Under the pieces are notes generated by a model that was given only the letters and a program-made list of their open reading frames with translations, was not told the origin of the DNA and made no database searches. Shown here in pieces: positions 34,436 to 46,410 of a stretch of 64,000 nucleotides of DNA (the stretch's first letter is position 1; each line of letters starts with the position of its first letter). The position numbers and the translations under genes are program-made. This stretch comes from Przewalskia tangutica (taxonomy: Eukaryota; Streptophyta; Magnoliopsida; Solanales; Solanaceae). The DNA lies in assembly GCA_029844215.1 (NCBI GenBank), contig CM056721.1:10614368-10678367 (forward strand), given 5' to 3'.

Positions 34436-35225
34436 TTACAAAAACTAATCACTTTTAATTATACAACATCTTAATATTAAATTCAGATATTTAAGGACCT
34501 GTTTGGCGATGAGAATTTTTCATTTTTTTCCTTTTTAAAAAAAATTATCGTTTGGCCATGAAAATTTCAAATACATTTGAAAAGCACCCTAAATCTTGTT
34601 TTCACAATTTTCACTTTTTGTTTTTGACCACTGCTTTTGTCTTTCACTTCTCAAATTTTACCCTATATTTTTATTTTTCTAAATTTAGCTCCATTTAATT
34701 CAGCCAACAACCGATGTAAATATCCGACAACCGTATATATTACTAGTGTTGTTGATTTTTAATACTAATGAATTTTTGTAACAATAATATTTAGAATTTA
34801 TGAAGTGTAATAGTATATATAGTAGCTCGTAGGCGAAATGAAATTCACTTGATCATTTTAGTTTTGTAGCTCGTATGCATCAGTGAACAAGCTCATGCCC
34901 TCGATTGTTATCACCTTGACGTGATAGTATTGTGTTTTTGTTGAATCAAGGGCAACAAAAACTGAGTGCCATTTTCTTGGGTTAAGAGAGATATTACACA
35001 TAAAATAATTTTCTTATTTAGATTGATGGACTCTTAATTTATTGTTTGAGAAAATTAATGATTAAAATTAACAGTTGGGAGATGGAAAATAATTTCATGG
35101 AAAAGGGAAGAGGAAGTAGACAACGAAGACTATGAACTAGGAAATACTAAAGAAATGTGTGGTCTAAAAATGATACATGTTGAATATGCGAATAATTGTA
35201 AACTTGATTAAATCATCGTGTTAAA

Positions 35226-35338
35226 CAACAAACAAACAACAACATACGCAGTGTATTCTCACAAAGTGGGGTCTCTCCCCTCGACCTTTATGGGGTAGAG
35301 AGGTTGTTTCCGATAAACCCTCAGCTCAAAAGAAAAAG
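35226..35338 (+). mobile_element. SINE-like element with 20-bp target duplications, unit B copy
   Basis: 113 bp between GATTAAATCATCGTGTTAAA (35206-35225) and GATTAAATCATCGTATTAAA (35339-35358). It is the same element and target as 26432-26543, so it inserted before the duplication. The B copy keeps the better consensus (ACAAAGTGGGGTCTCTCCCC). Confidence 0.75.
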
Positions 35339-36214
35339 GATTAAATCATCGTATTAAAGAAAATATATAATCATGCTTAATGTAATAAGAAATGATTGAT
35401 GGGAAATACACATTGGTTATGTTTATAAATTGCTTTGGGTGATTTTACTAATTTTTAAAAATCGGGGGTCTAAATCATATTTCATATTTTCAAGAAAGCG
35501 TACATTCCAACCACCAAATATTATTTGCAAAAACTATGACCAAACGCAACCACAACTCAAACTTCAGAAATTCAAAAAAAAAAATGATTTTTTTTATATT
35601 TCTATGGCAAACACCTACTTAACTAAATCTTAATGCACATTTTCATATTCAAATATGTATCAGATCCAAACATCTTAATTTTGATAAAAATAAACGAGAT
35701 CTTAATTACTTGCTTTATTCTTGAATGTTCCTTAAAACATATAATCTCTATTGTATTATCTTTTACTTTAAAATAATTGAAAGTGTTATGAGAAATTGTA
35801 CAAGTAAAATATAGTAATACTTTAATTAATATATTCAATCAGGCTAACAAGACTTTATTCTTCTCAAAATACTTATAAATGTTAACAAATTTTAGCAGTA
35901 ACCTCAACTAAATTAAGAATGATAAAATCTTACTTTAAGATGACCAACAATATCTCAAGAAAGGTTAAATTGATTGAATATATTGTCAATAGAGATAATA
36001 TTAGTACTGATCCTAGAAGGAATTGTTTATAACAAAAATAATTAAACAAACAAATTTTGCATCTAAAAAGAGAGTGAAGAATAAATTCAAATAATGATAT
36101 AAGTGAAATTTTATTGGATAAGTTTTAGGTCTTTTATAGATTCAAATTTAGGCGATTTGGATGTGTTCGAACAAAGACGCACATGAAAATAGAAAAGAAA
36201 AAAGAAGCAACTTA

Positions 36215-37131
36215 TGTTGGAAATATTTATTAAACGTGAAATAAAGTAAATCCTATTAATTATGAATCGAACAATTGGGGCCCCGCACGTAGAAAACCTT
36301 GTTTCCACACACTTGCACACGTAGTGCCAAAGATCAAAATTTTCTTAATGGAAGAGATATTGGTACGTATATGAATTCTTTGAGACGTAAGGTAATAGAC
36401 GGTTATTGGCCAAATGACGAATGATTTCGCGTTGGTAAATAAAGGAAGAAGTGTACGATGTGTAAAGATGAAATGAATCAGAAATCACCACGAAGCGAAA
36501 GAAGGGCCGCGGCTAATCGGCGCTTTCAATTCCAAGAACTCACCGAATTGAAGGTCGCGCAGCGCCTCGGCGGTCCGCGACTTAATTGACGTTCGAAAGA
36601 ACTCATCGAACTGGCGGCCGCGACTCGCCATCGCTTCAATCCGTTGAGGTGAATTAAAGCGATTCTTGGGCTGACTTTGGAGTATTTACTCTCTATTATT
36701 TTGCTCATGAATTCAGCCATTACTTGACTGAATTGTAACTCCAAATTCAAGGCATTAACATGACATTCATGACCATTACTTAGCCATTTTGAGGGTCATC
36801 ATCTACACGCTATAAAATGAGACACACGACTCATTTGAAAACACACTTGACATCTTACACTCAACAATTCTCTGAAATTGTCTTCCTCTCTTGCAATCAC
36901 AACACACTCAAAGATCTTTCTTCCAAAGTAAACACTTGAGTTCCCTTTGCTCATTTGTTTGATTGTTGTTTTATCGTGGGAGATAAGTTGCTATTACAAC
37001 CGTTGAAAGGATATACGGGGCAATATTATCTTAAGGATAGATCAAGAATTTGGTCGACTCAGCAATCCCTCATACTTGATCATTTCCAGATTTCTAACAA
37101 ATAGTTGTTGTTGTTATATTCTCGTTCTACA
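36215..37131 (+). repeat. 5' LTR of copia-2
   Basis: Starts TGTTGGAAATATTTATTAAA; matches 53976-54928 throughout but lacks several GC-rich blocks (around 36505-36640) present in the 3' LTR. A TATA-like CTATAAAATGAG is at about 36810. Confidence 0.88.
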
Positions 37132-37179
37132 CATTACTACTCACAAGCTTAAGATAATATTGGTTATTTCAACAACAAC

Positions 37180-37654
37180 ATGACTGGACAAGATCAACTC
37201 AACCAATTCAACACTGAAAATTTCACCGATGCTCAAGGCAATCCCACTACTCAAGGCATAGACACTGCCTTCAACTCTATTGTTTTTGGCACTCCTAGTG
37301 TCACCACTGATCATGGCATTTCTAATGCCTTCCCAACTACTGCTTTTGGCTCGTCAAGTGCCACTGCCACTGTTTTTAGTACGTCAAGTGCCACCGCCAC
37401 TTCTTTTGGCACAACCAATGCCTCCACTACTGCTCTGGGCACTTATAGTGCCTTTGATCCTACCCAAGACGTCAACAACAACTATACTCCGGTTGGAGGA
37501 GGCATTCACAATGCCTTTGCAACTCCTCAAGGGGGCGCTACTGCCCCAACACCTGCTGGTTTTCACCATGAACGTCCTGAAAAGTTCATGGGTGCTCACT
37601 TTAAGAGATGGCAACAAAAAATGATGTTTTTCCTGATTGTTATGGGAATGTCAC
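37180..37654 (+). pseudogene. copia-2 gag, 5' part (split by solo LTR)
   Basis: The reading starts MTGQDQLNQF at 37180 and runs open for about 158 codons up to the insertion at 37655. Residues about 35-95 are imperfect repeats rich in FGT/SATAT/NAF. The conserved gag start motif FMGAHFKRWQQKM lies just before the break. The second part resumes at 41740. Confidence 0.85.
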
Positions 37655-40600
37655 TGTCACGCCCTTTTTCGACCGCGATATTCTAAAATAATAGCGAATC
37701 CTGCTTAAAAATGCAAATGTTAGAAAATAAATAATAAGAAAGTTTAAGAGGCTTAGAGGTTTTAAAAATGCTAAAAGGATGCTGAAATCGCAAAAGATGC
37801 TAAAGTTTAAAAGGGTGCTAAAATGCTAAAGGGTTGCTAGAATGCTAAGGGTTCGCGGAGTCGCCACCTAATTAATTGGGTGAATTAGGACACCTAAATG
37901 TTTAACTAGTTTGAAGTAAAACATTAACTCCATTTTAATGGTCTGCTAAACTTAATGAGATTCTGGGTAAGGGTTCTTTATTAATCTAGAGGAAGGTTAG
38001 GCACCCTCAAGATCCGCTTAACTCACGGTTGTCCTGCCAAACCTAGGGTAATTATTATGCTATTGGAAATGCATGTTTGAAAGATATTTTAATAGAAAAT
38101 ATTTTTTGGCAAAAGATTAATAAGATTAGTGTTATAAAATGCGTGTAAAGTTTAAAGCATGCCTTAAATAATATATAATGCAAAATAGATCATTTGATTA
38201 AATGTACACATTTGCCTGCCTTGATTAGTATAACACATGCTTAAGGGGGTTTTCTTAATATATAAAAAATAAGATTTCTATATGGGTGCTATAGCAAATG
38301 GGTTAGAAATCTTGAAAATAATATCATAGCTACATATGATTAATTATGCGAGTTAAGATTATTGAGTGGTTTATTATAAACGCTAAACAATGTATGGCGT
38401 GCCTAAAGTAATTAACTTAAGGGAAGCAAAATTAAATTAATTTCTACTTATGGATTCAAGGTTTGACTATTATAAGTGCTAATTAATTAGTATAGCGTTA
38501 GACAATTAATTACAATAAATAAACGGGGCGGGGTAGGAAATAAAAGAAGATGACTCGGAGGGATGCGCCTGTGGCTTGGAATTCCAATGCGGATAGAGAA
38601 ATGCACATAGATGCGGGTGTTAATTTGCCACGATGAGTCTCGCCGTGAGACTCTTTATTGCTCCGATGCATGCCATATAAAAAACAAAGAAAGCAAAGGA
38701 TTAGTATATGCCCTGAAAATATGTCACGTAATAAACAAATATCGGGAAAATCATTGTTCCTGGATAATAGCATGCCCAAGATACTATCAATGCATATTCC
38801 AATTAATCAGCAGGAATGTAACGACAGCAGTAATATAGACACAAAAGCATGTGATTATGACACCCTCCAAACAAACAAAGAAAGAACCACAAGCACTACC
38901 GAGATCGTATACAGAATCGGCGGCAAATTGTTCCTATGGCCTAAGAGATTTTCTTGATGTACTAGTTTAGAAATCCGAGTGAGACAAACATATACACTCC
39001 TAACAGGCAATCTAGATAGGGCCATAATTTGTTTAAGCAAAGATCTGTGTTCAAGTCATACGCCATGCCTTTCGCTTACCATATTATATGACTATGGCCT
39101 GATTTGGCTTTGATTAGTATTAACAAATATTTTGGAACATATGGCGGGCAGTCAACACACTTTATTTAAGCAGATCAAGCAAACCACAGAAGCGTGAAGG
39201 GACAAAAATTGACAAGAAATCACACGCGGAAAGGACTAAAAGATTCAATTTCTAAAAGCGCAGATACGCCAGACACCAGTTAACGACAACCCGGACGATT
39301 GATCTTTTACTTTGCCTCTTTTACAATGCTAGTTTATATAAGTTACAACCCGATGCCACGTATGTTTAATCCCAACACTGAGGGTACACCGAAAACCACT
39401 ACCTCGTGAAATCACCAACTACTACTTCAAATTATTTTAAAACTCAGCGAGCTTTCAAACAGTGGCTTAGATAACTTTCATCACCCAAATTAATTCGGAT
39501 GACACTTTAAACATGGATATTGATATGTCCAATTAACAAAGACTTAAGGGATATTATATGATAACGGGAGAGCGTAATCATATCAAAGCAGACAAGTGAA
39601 TAGGTAGCCATTCTCGGAAATTTAGGGCAGACGATGGACAATTTAGGCTCCAAAAATGTATAGGAAGCAAAGATGTAGAAGAGAAGAGGTACACAATAAT
39701 TTAACCTATACAAATAGCATTCTATATGAAACATGCTTTAGTATAATCACACAATGTCCTACGACGTCAACATAGAGCATTCATACTACATTCTTAGTCA
39801 CATAGGCATATGACTAAATCAAATCCACATGTATATAAGTTCATGAAGAAGCTAAGGATGTGCTACTCCTCAAATAAACTCAGAACATGTAAAAGAACAA
39901 ATCAATAGGCAACATACTTGCATACAAATGACTCAAGTAGCAACAACAATGACACAATCGTCATTTATCTATCTAAAAATATTGCATGATGACTTAACAG
40001 CTCAACAACAATAATGAATGTTAACGTCTTAAATTTGAATCATTATCGTAACACGCTAATCGAAAATCAAACAACCATCAAAATAACGAATTCGTAGCAT
40101 TGAGACGTACACATCCTACAATCTTCAACATATTCATCATTTAACACATATTTGATACAAATACGCACAGAAATACAAGAATGGACTGAAATCGAGAGGG
40201 AGTCGAATTTACCTTCTCCGGACAGCGACCCGGGGCAGCGTATCAAGTCGTCGGTCCAATCGACGGGTTTTGGGGTTTGCGATGCGAATAAGGGCAAGGT
40301 TTGTTTGCTGATTCTTGGTTTGAATTGAAAGAAGGAGATTCGAACTACCTATTCGTGCAATGCTAGTGGTGGTGGCCGCCTCGATTCTCTGCTCGCTCGG
40401 TGGTTACTTAGCCGCTAAAGGTCTCACTTTATCGCTTTACCGTGCTCGCCTCTGTCTGTCTATGTCGATGCTATCCGTGGCTAATTGCTGCTAAGGTGCA
40501 AAATGATTGCTACCTCACTCTCCTTCATCGAGGCCCTGAATTGCTATGTGGTTGCCAGGCTCACTCCGTGAGCCTCGAATTCGACCCTGAGCTCTCTCTT

Positions 40601-41739
40601 ATATGCTCTCCTATGCTCTCCTCCCCCCATAATGCCTATTGCATGTGCTTCTTATAGCCCCCATTTGGGTTCCAAGTTAGGTAGGCAATTAGGGCTGATT
40701 CTGGGGCTTGATTCGCAAGAGATTCGTGCTATTTCTAGGTGTGATTCGGTACTGATTCGAAGGGATATGGTAAGAAGAGCTGGCTAGGGTGCGTGGGTAA
40801 GGGGAAAGCCCCGGATTCTCGTAGAACCGGGTTGAGTCCGCAGTCGCGTGATCGAGGCTTTGTGTTTTAGGGTTCTTGAAAGAATTCTAAAGGTCAATTT
40901 GTTGGGACGAGGAGAGATGAATGGGTATAAGGTGGTGAATTAGTTTAAAGGGTGAGTCGTGGGCTTGGGTGCGGGTTTTGGGTGAAGAGAGCGGGTGATG
41001 GGGAAAAGGGTTTGGGCTGGGCGAATTTTTAAGGGGTGTTGGGCTAGGTAGAATTAATTAGGAGTTAATTAATTAATTAGCTAGTTAATTCTAGGTAAGT
41101 GTATTATTAATTAATTAACAAATGTGATTAAATTAATTAGGTGCTTTATTATAATTATCTAGGTGCTACATTAGTCTAATTATTTAGGTGCTAAATTAGT
41201 CTAATTATTTAGGTGCTAAATGCGGGCGCGTTATTTAATTAGTGCTTAATATTTTGAAATGCGGCGCTATTTAAAATCTTATTATTGCATTATTGAGAAG
41301 TTAAATTAAAATTGAATTGAGTTTAGATTAAATTATTTAAATGCTAAATGCAAGTATGATATTTAAGAATTGTTTAAAGCTTTTTAAATGCGACGCTATT
41401 AAATGCATGTATTAGATTAAAATTGATTTTAAATTACAAATGATTACTAATAAATGCGGCTATGCTACCTGACACGACGTTATCGCTAAATTATTTATTT
41501 TATGCATTTATTAATTATTTAAGAATTACGACAAAGCTTAAAGTTAGTTAATGCGCGCGGACTCTAAGTGTTTAAAACTCTACGTAAGACGCGATGCCAT
41601 TATTAAATTATTTATTTATGCCTGTATTTAATGTTTTATTGTTGTATTTTATTATAAAAATCCTAAAAAATTATTTTACAAAATTAGTGTAATTTTATGG
41701 TTAATGGCTGGACGGGAGGGTCAAAATTGGGTGTCAACA
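37655..41739 (+). mobile_element. Solo LTR of an Ogre/Tat-like gypsy element in copia-2 gag
   Basis: 4085 bp starting TGTCACGCCC and ending GTGTCAACA, flanked by an exact 5-bp duplication GTCAC (37650-37654 and 41740-41744). It has no primer-binding site, purine tract or coding region, so it behaves as one very long LTR left by LTR-LTR recombination. The 5' landmarks (GGAGTCGCCACC, AATGAGATTCTGGGTAAGGG, TTAGGCACCC, CAAGATCCGCTTAACTCACG) match what I recall of Solanaceae Ogre-type LTRs, which are several kb long. A GC-rich block at 40200-40680 may hold its promoter. Alternatively it could be a non-coding LARD. Confidence 0.78.
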
Positions 41740-42658
41740 GTCACGTTTCCTAACCGAATATCCTCCACTAGTTGGGGAAGACGTGGACCCTCAGCCAAAT
41801 AATTTGGCGGGAGAGGGCCAAGGTAACCATGTCGCTGACGACATGATGATGGTTCGCGAAACATGGAAACATAGTGATTTCATGTGTAGGAACTATATTC
41901 TAAACAGTTTGTCCGATCCACTATACACGGTATACTGCACCGTTGAAACTGCCAATCAGTTATGGGACAAACTTCAGAAAAAGTACAACACCCAAGATGC
42001 GGGTAGTAAGAAGTTCATCATTGAGAAGTTTCTAAAATTTCAAATGGTGGAAAACAAAAGTGTGACATCCCAAGTCCAGAAATTCCAAATGATTCTACAC
42101 CACCTGTATTTGGAAGGATTAAAGCCCAACGAACAACTCTTGGTTGGGGCATTAATCGAGAAGTTGTCTCCTTCGTGGACTGAGTTTATGAACTATCTAA
42201 AACTCAAAACGAAGGAGATGAACCTAGATGAACGTATTGTCAAACTCCAGATTGAGGAAGACAATAAGAAAGCCATGCCAAAGGGAAAACAACCCGACGA
42301 GGCTAAGGCAAACCTGACAGAAGTCAAAGGGAACTCAAGCAAGAAGCGGAAGTTCCAGAAGGAAGGCAAGCCCCAAACAACTAAAAAGTTCAAGGGAAAT
42401 TGTAACCACTGTGGTATAGTTGGTCACATGGCCAAAGACTGTCGCAAGCTCAAACGTGAGAATAAGGCCAAAGGCAAGGCCAAGGCTAACATCGTTGAAG
42501 ACACGCTCGTCAATGATATGATTGAGGAGTTCTCAGCGGTAGTTCTTGAAGCTAACCTCGTTGAGAATCCAGTGCAATGGTGGCTAGACACGGGTGCTAC
42601 CCGTCACATTTGTTCCAATAAAGATGCCTTCTCCACATATACACCAGTCACAGATTAG
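41740..42658 (+). pseudogene. copia-2 gag, 3' part with zinc knuckle and protease start
   Basis: The frame continues from the 5' part once the solo LTR and one GTCAC copy are disregarded. It shows WKHSDFMCRNYILNSL, the gag core, a CCHC zinc knuckle (CNHCGIVGHMAKDC) near 42400-42440, and a protease-like WWLDTGATRHIC near 42580. The frame stops at TAG 42656-42658. Confidence 0.9.
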
Positions 42659-42661
42659 AAA

Positions 42662-43560
42662 TTGTTCATGAGCAACAATTCTTCTTCAGAGGTGCTGAGG
42701 GTAGGAAAGGTGACCGTAAAGATGACGTCCGGAAAGGAGCTGAATCTGAAGGAAGTGATGCATGTCCCAGAAATTCGAAGAAATTTAATTTCTGGACCTC
42801 TGTTAGTAAATGCTGGTTTTAGGCTAGTGTTAGAGGCTAACAAGTTTGTAATCACTAAAAATGGAACCTTTGTGGGAAGGGGCTTCGTCTGTGAAGGACT
42901 CTTTAAGTTCAATGCTGCACCTGTAATGCCTTCTGTTTCAACTATTAATAAAATTGCACCTTCTACTTACTTGATTGAGTCATCTAATCTATGACATCAT
43001 AGATTAAGACATGTAAACTATCAATCTATCCAAAGATTGGTAAAGCTGAAATTATTGCCGTCTATTGACATAAACCCTCAACGTAAGTGTGAGGTGTGCA
43101 TAGAGGCAAAACTTTCCAAGAGTCCTTTTAGATCCGTCGAAAGGGATACCGCTCCTCTAGAACTTATACACACTGATATATGTGATTTGAAGTTCGCTCA
43201 AACTAGAGGGGGGAACAAGTACTTTGTGACTTTCATAGATGATGCCACAAGATTTTGTTACCTTTACTTACTAAAAAATAAAGATGAAACCTTTGAAGCA
43301 TTCAAACGCTATAAAGCAGAAGTTGAGAATCAAATAGGCGGACGGATTAAAACTATCTGTAGCGATAGAGGGGAAGAATATGTAGCGCCTTTTGAAGAAC
43401 TTTGTACCCAATCAGATATAGTTCATCAAACAACGGCTGCTTACTCACCTCAATCAAACGGGGTTGCTGAACGCAAGAATCGAACACTAAAAGAAATGAT
43501 GAATGCTCTACTCATCAATTCGGGCCTCCCTCAAACCATGTGGGGAGAAGCTTATTATAC
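42662..43560 (+). pseudogene. copia-2 gag-pre-integrase and integrase, 5' part
   Basis: Continues the polyprotein after the TAG: VMHVPEIRRNLISG, then another stop at about 42992, a gag-pre-integrase part (RHVNYQSIQRL, CEVCIEAKLSKSPF), and integrase with HTDICD, FVTFIDDATRFCYLYLL, SDRGEEY and SPQSNGVAERKNRTL carrying the D,D(35)E residues. It is broken off at AYYT by the gypsy insertion. Confidence 0.92.
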
Positions 43561-46410
43561 CCCGTATTTTCAGAGTATGTACGTGAGGACGTACGTAGAA
43601 AATTTGAGCCTTAAGTTAGGCAAGTTTCGAAATTTGTACACAATACCCGATTAGAGTCGTTTTTCAAAACGTTTCTGACTTTTGTTGGGAAAATTCCGGC
43701 TATGTCATTTATTATTTTGCGGATTTTTCCGAGACGAAACATTTTGGACCAACGGGAGGGTGACATGTGTCACCTCGCATGGGATGAGGTTGAGCGCAAT
43801 GGTGGACGATTTGGCCTCGCTTTGTCAAGGATTAGGTAGGATATTTTGGTGGTAGATGGATAAGGTGTACTTAGGTGAATCCTAGCCCTACACTTGCTAT
43901 ACACTTGGATGGATCTTGGCCATTGGTTGGCCATTCCTTGACCTATAAATACCCCCCTAAGCTTGAAGAGTTCTTCATCCAAAAATGTGCCTAAGTCTTG
44001 AAATCTCCTCCTCTCCTTGTTGTATTCGTCCGCCACACCCTCCCCTTTGAGAAGGCCCTTGGCCGAAAGTATCCTCCTAGTAGTGCTAGCCGTACACACC
44101 CCCTAGCCTAGTTGTCTCGTATAAATACCCCCTTTGTGGTATAGAAATACTCTCCAAAGTATTGTTGTAATGTCCAAATACCTTGGCCCAAATACCTTGT
44201 AGTATTCCCAAGGTTACACTTATAAAAGCCCAAAAAATACGATTATACTTTCCTTTAGCCACTAAACGAAACCCTAAGGAAATCTTCATTGTTGTTTGAA
44301 GTACTTAAGAGAAGTTGGTTAGAACTTAGGGTTGTTTGAGCGTTTTGCTATTAGTCGACAATCGTCGCGAGGTATGTGAACCTCTTCCTATCTCTTCTAG
44401 CATGATATGTGTGAACTATGTAGTACGGTAGACGCATACGTGTTAATCGTGTTTGATTGTTCTTAAAACATAAAGTGTTATAACGGCTTTATGGGAAGTT
44501 GGTTATAATGACTTTATGTAGGTAAGAAAATACTTTGTGGTTTTAAAAGGTAACTGATGTGAATTATAACTGACTAGTCATAATAAAGAACTTGATGTAT
44601 TTCAAAAGATTTATAAATCGTTTTGGAAGGGAGAGTAACACTTGGTTTTAAAAGGTTTTAAAAAGAGTTATACTAGCTTTATGGGGAGTTAGGTATAATG
44701 TCTTAAGAGAGGTAAAGAAAATGGTTTACTGATGTTAGAAGTTAAGAGACTTGATCTTATAAGATAAGAGACTTAACTTATTTGTTTTAATGTGAATGTT
44801 TGTGTGAAACCTCATTCGTGAGTAATGAGTACTTGGTTTTATTTAAAGGGATAATGTTTTATCGATTTGGAAATCGAATGTGTATCGACAGCATCATCGC
44901 AGCGTTAATAAAGGAAAATGTATTGAATAATGATGAATTGTATTAAAACCAGTAGAAACCTCCATCTGCATAGAAACTAAGATGAGACAAAATGATATAC
45001 ATTTTCTAGATCATGGCTGCTGTAATAAGAATGTTGTAAACAAGAATAACCTACTCACACGTGAGACATATATTACTCAATTGTTCTAAAAAGGAATCAA
45101 GTAATTAAGTTTGGAAACTATGAAACCATTTGAAAATGAGAAGCTTGAGTAATCAAACTAGCAACCGAACTTAGGAAAAGAATGTTGTTACTTGATTTTG
45201 AAAAGGGAATGTGGGTTGGTCATTCTAATACTACTGTATCGGGTGACTTTTATAAAAGTAATGGATCTCTTTTAAAAGAACTTAACGTATGTAGTACTTT
45301 GGGGTTAAAACCCGACTTTGGCATAAAATGAAAGTACTTTGAGTTGTGAAACTTGCCTATGCTTGTTGTTGAAACTTGCCTATGCTTGTTGTTGTGAAAC
45401 TTGCCTATGCTTGTGATGATAACCTTTGTTGTGCAGTGTGGTATTTACGTTACCGCGTCTCTCGATGCAGTAGGTTGACTTGTGAGAACTTACTGGACGT
45501 CTTGGCGGTGATGGAGAATTCCACGTATGTTTCCATTTTGATTATCTTGTCATTGTTGATGTCACATGGACATGTCTACACCGACGCGATTCCGGGGCAC
45601 GCGGCCACGTGCGGCCGGGTTGATTACCGATATATGGTTATTACGCAACATGGGCGTCTACACCGACGCAAGATTCCGGGCATGTGGCCACGTGCGGCAG
45701 GTTGACCACCCGATATTGTTATTGAGGTTACGGGCATGTCTACACATGCAAGATTCCGGCGTGGCCACGCGCCTTGTTATTATTGTTGCATCATGGACAT
45801 GCCTACACCGACGCAAAGATTCCGGCACGCGTACGCGAACATGATGGATGTTGTGGGCGTGAGACCCATAGTTATATTTGAGTGGTGACTTTGAGGCGTG
45901 AGTCACCGACTTGATCGCTTTTATGTTGCGTCGTATTTTGGTTATCATACATGTCTCCCGCTTTTTAAGCTATTATGATTTCATTCTGATTTTGTGATTT
46001 CACATACTTGGTACTGTCGCTTGACCTCTTCGGGGCTGCGTTCACGCCGCAGTAGAGGTACATCGGTCGTGGATCCCCGCCTTAGGATCTCATTTCGGCG
46101 TGTTGAAAGCTCCGTTCCTTCGAGGCTTATCTTTGGTATGTTCCTGAGTTGTAGGTTCTTGTACATTCTGGGGTATGGCGCCCCGTCCCATAGTTATTGT
46201 AAATCTTAGAGTGCAGAGTTTGTTGTAGGCGTGGTTTGTAAAAGGATAAGCGTTCGGGTTTTTATGTATATACCGAAGGCATTGCTTTGGTTGGCCTGCT
46301 TATTTATTATATCTCTTGTTTCATGACTCGTGTTTTATTTTCCACGGTTTTCTCGATGTTGTATCACTAGGGTGCCCGGTAAGGCACCAGAGCCCGGTTC
46401 GGGCGTTACA
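43553..46410 (+). repeat. 5' LTR of the nested gypsy element
   Basis: Ends GGTTCGGGCGTTACA. It aligns with 48437-51285 over the whole length, with many small indels. It has TATA-like CCTATAAATACC at about 43942 and CGTATAAATACC at 44118, and two minisatellites near the 3' end. Confidence 0.88.
45347..45845. repeat. Two minisatellites in the 5' gypsy LTR
   Basis: At 45347-45415, three copies of a unit of about 25 bp (GAAACTTGCCTATGCTTGTT). At about 45563-45845, four diverged units of 60-80 bp with CATGGACATGTCTACACCGA, ACGCAAGATTCCGG and GGCCACGTGCGG. Both recur in the other LTR at 50218-50320 and 50463-50720, where the short array has four copies. Confidence 0.85.

Noticed and set aside
37655..41739. 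A protein-coding element between the gag halves
   Set aside because: No reading frame with a retroelement domain was found in the 4.1 kb; it fits a solo LTR.
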